This document shows, in pieces, positions 4,755 through 5,136 of a stretch of 5,136 nt of DNA. The translations under genes and the position numbers were made by a program. Positions within the stretch are counted from its first letter, which is position 1. Every line of letters begins with the position of its first letter. The stretch is taken from positions 1-5,136 of the forward strand of contig CAMWQH010000057.1 in assembly GCA_947176435.1 (NCBI GenBank), read 5' to 3'. The notes under the pieces were generated by a model. That model did no database searches. It saw only the letters and a program-made list of their open reading frames with translations, and was not told where the DNA came from. This stretch comes from an uncultured Mycoplasmataceae bacterium. Lineage in GTDB: Bacteria; Bacillota_I; Bacilli_A; Mycoplasmatales; Mycoplasmoidaceae.

Positions 4755-5136
4755 AATCAAACATTATTTCATCAATTTTACTTCGTATTTCTTCCGAATT
4801 ATATACTTTTGAGTTAAAATATACAGCAAAATCTCCGCTATCAAAATAAAAGAAAAGGAAATCAGTAAACCCATTTAAAATATAATCTTCATTACAATGT
4901 TTCATATAATCAAAATAAAACTCTTTAAAAATTTTCCAACTCACTTTTGGACAGAACAAAGTAGTGTTTAAATAATAATTAAAAATGTATGGAAGCATGT
5001 CATAAGTCATATCATCCACTTTTACTCTTGCCACTGTAAGATAATCATTTAATTTTCTTATTTTTCCATAAGTTTTAAAAAAATCAGGTATCTCTTCCTT
5101 ATCTTTTTTTAATTGTGCTGATGTTATATTTATACC
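4753..5136 (-). CDS. 3' part of an acidic, aromatic-rich soluble protein (5'-truncated)
   Basis: The frame is open from the window edge (5136) to the TAA at 4755-4753, giving 127 visible residues without a stop. An internal GTG at 5034 would give a 93-residue protein, but the 34 codons before it look fully coding (AQLKKDKEEIPDFFKTYGKI then RKLNDYL), and no ribosome binding site precedes the GTG, so the true start lies outside. There is no signal peptide or membrane helix in the visible part. It is rich in Phe, Tyr and Asp, ending FTDFLFFYFDSGDFAVYFN and EEIRSKIDEIMFD, and has one Cys pair spaced far apart. Small acidic aromatic proteins of this kind are common among cytoplasmic immunity proteins to nuclease-type toxins, but I cannot assign a family and this is inference from style and context only. 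Confidence 0.72.
   Translation of the reverse strand, partial: GINITSAQLKKDKEEIPDFFKTYGKIRKLNDYLTVARVKVDDMTYDMLPYIFNYYLNTTLFCPKVSWKIFKEFYFDYMKHCNEDYILNGFTDFLFFYFDSGDFAVYFNSKVYNSEEIRSKIDEIMFD

Overview
The window is AT-rich, with low-GC codon use, Gram-positive lipoprotein signal peptides ending in L-x-G/S-C, purine-rich Shine-Dalgarno sites (GGAGTGG, GAGG, AGAGGGGG, AAAGGGGGG), and GTG and TTG starts. This points to a low-GC Firmicute, probably an anaerobic gut-type Clostridia/Oscillospiraceae chromosome. That placement is inferred from composition and style; no marker gene is present. Every gene I can support is on the minus strand, so transcription runs from position 5136 towards 1. The plus-strand open frames are shadows or chance.

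In transcription order: (1) 5136-4753, the 3' part of an acidic, aromatic-rich soluble protein whose start lies outside the window. (2) 4678-4462, a remnant or small peptide gene with a Gly-zipper-like hydrophobic start, broken by one frameshift and one stop. (3) 4429-3956, an intact three-helix membrane protein. (4) 3890-3555, a degraded coding remnant of higher GC than its neighbours, readable as one protein only through two A-run frameshifts and stops. (5) 3541-2777, a two-helix membrane protein with a cytoplasmic domain, split by a single in-frame TAA. (6-8) 2696-2061, 2029-1493 and 1402-968, three consecutive lipoproteins of unrelated sequence; the last looks like an NTF2-fold immunity protein. 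(9) 869-252, a polytopic membrane protein of about six helices. (10) 114-4, a short fragment carrying an RHS/YD-repeat-like motif.

None of the products looks like a metabolic enzyme, transporter or regulator. The array of small, mutually unrelated membrane, lipoprotein and acidic soluble proteins, interleaved with broken coding fragments and ending in an RHS-like fragment, is what the accessory region behind an Rhs/WapA-type polymorphic toxin tends to look like: orphan immunity genes plus decayed toxin pieces. That reading is inference. Only the RHS-like motif and the NTF2-like lipoprotein give family-level support, and both are short or moderate matches. If correct, lipoproteins and membrane proteins would protect the cell surface and membrane, and the soluble protein the cytoplasm, against toxins of kin or competitors.

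I found no tRNA, rRNA, CRISPR array, complete insertion sequence or convincing strong terminator. Intergenic gaps are 31-98 bp between intact genes and longer only where remnants lie.
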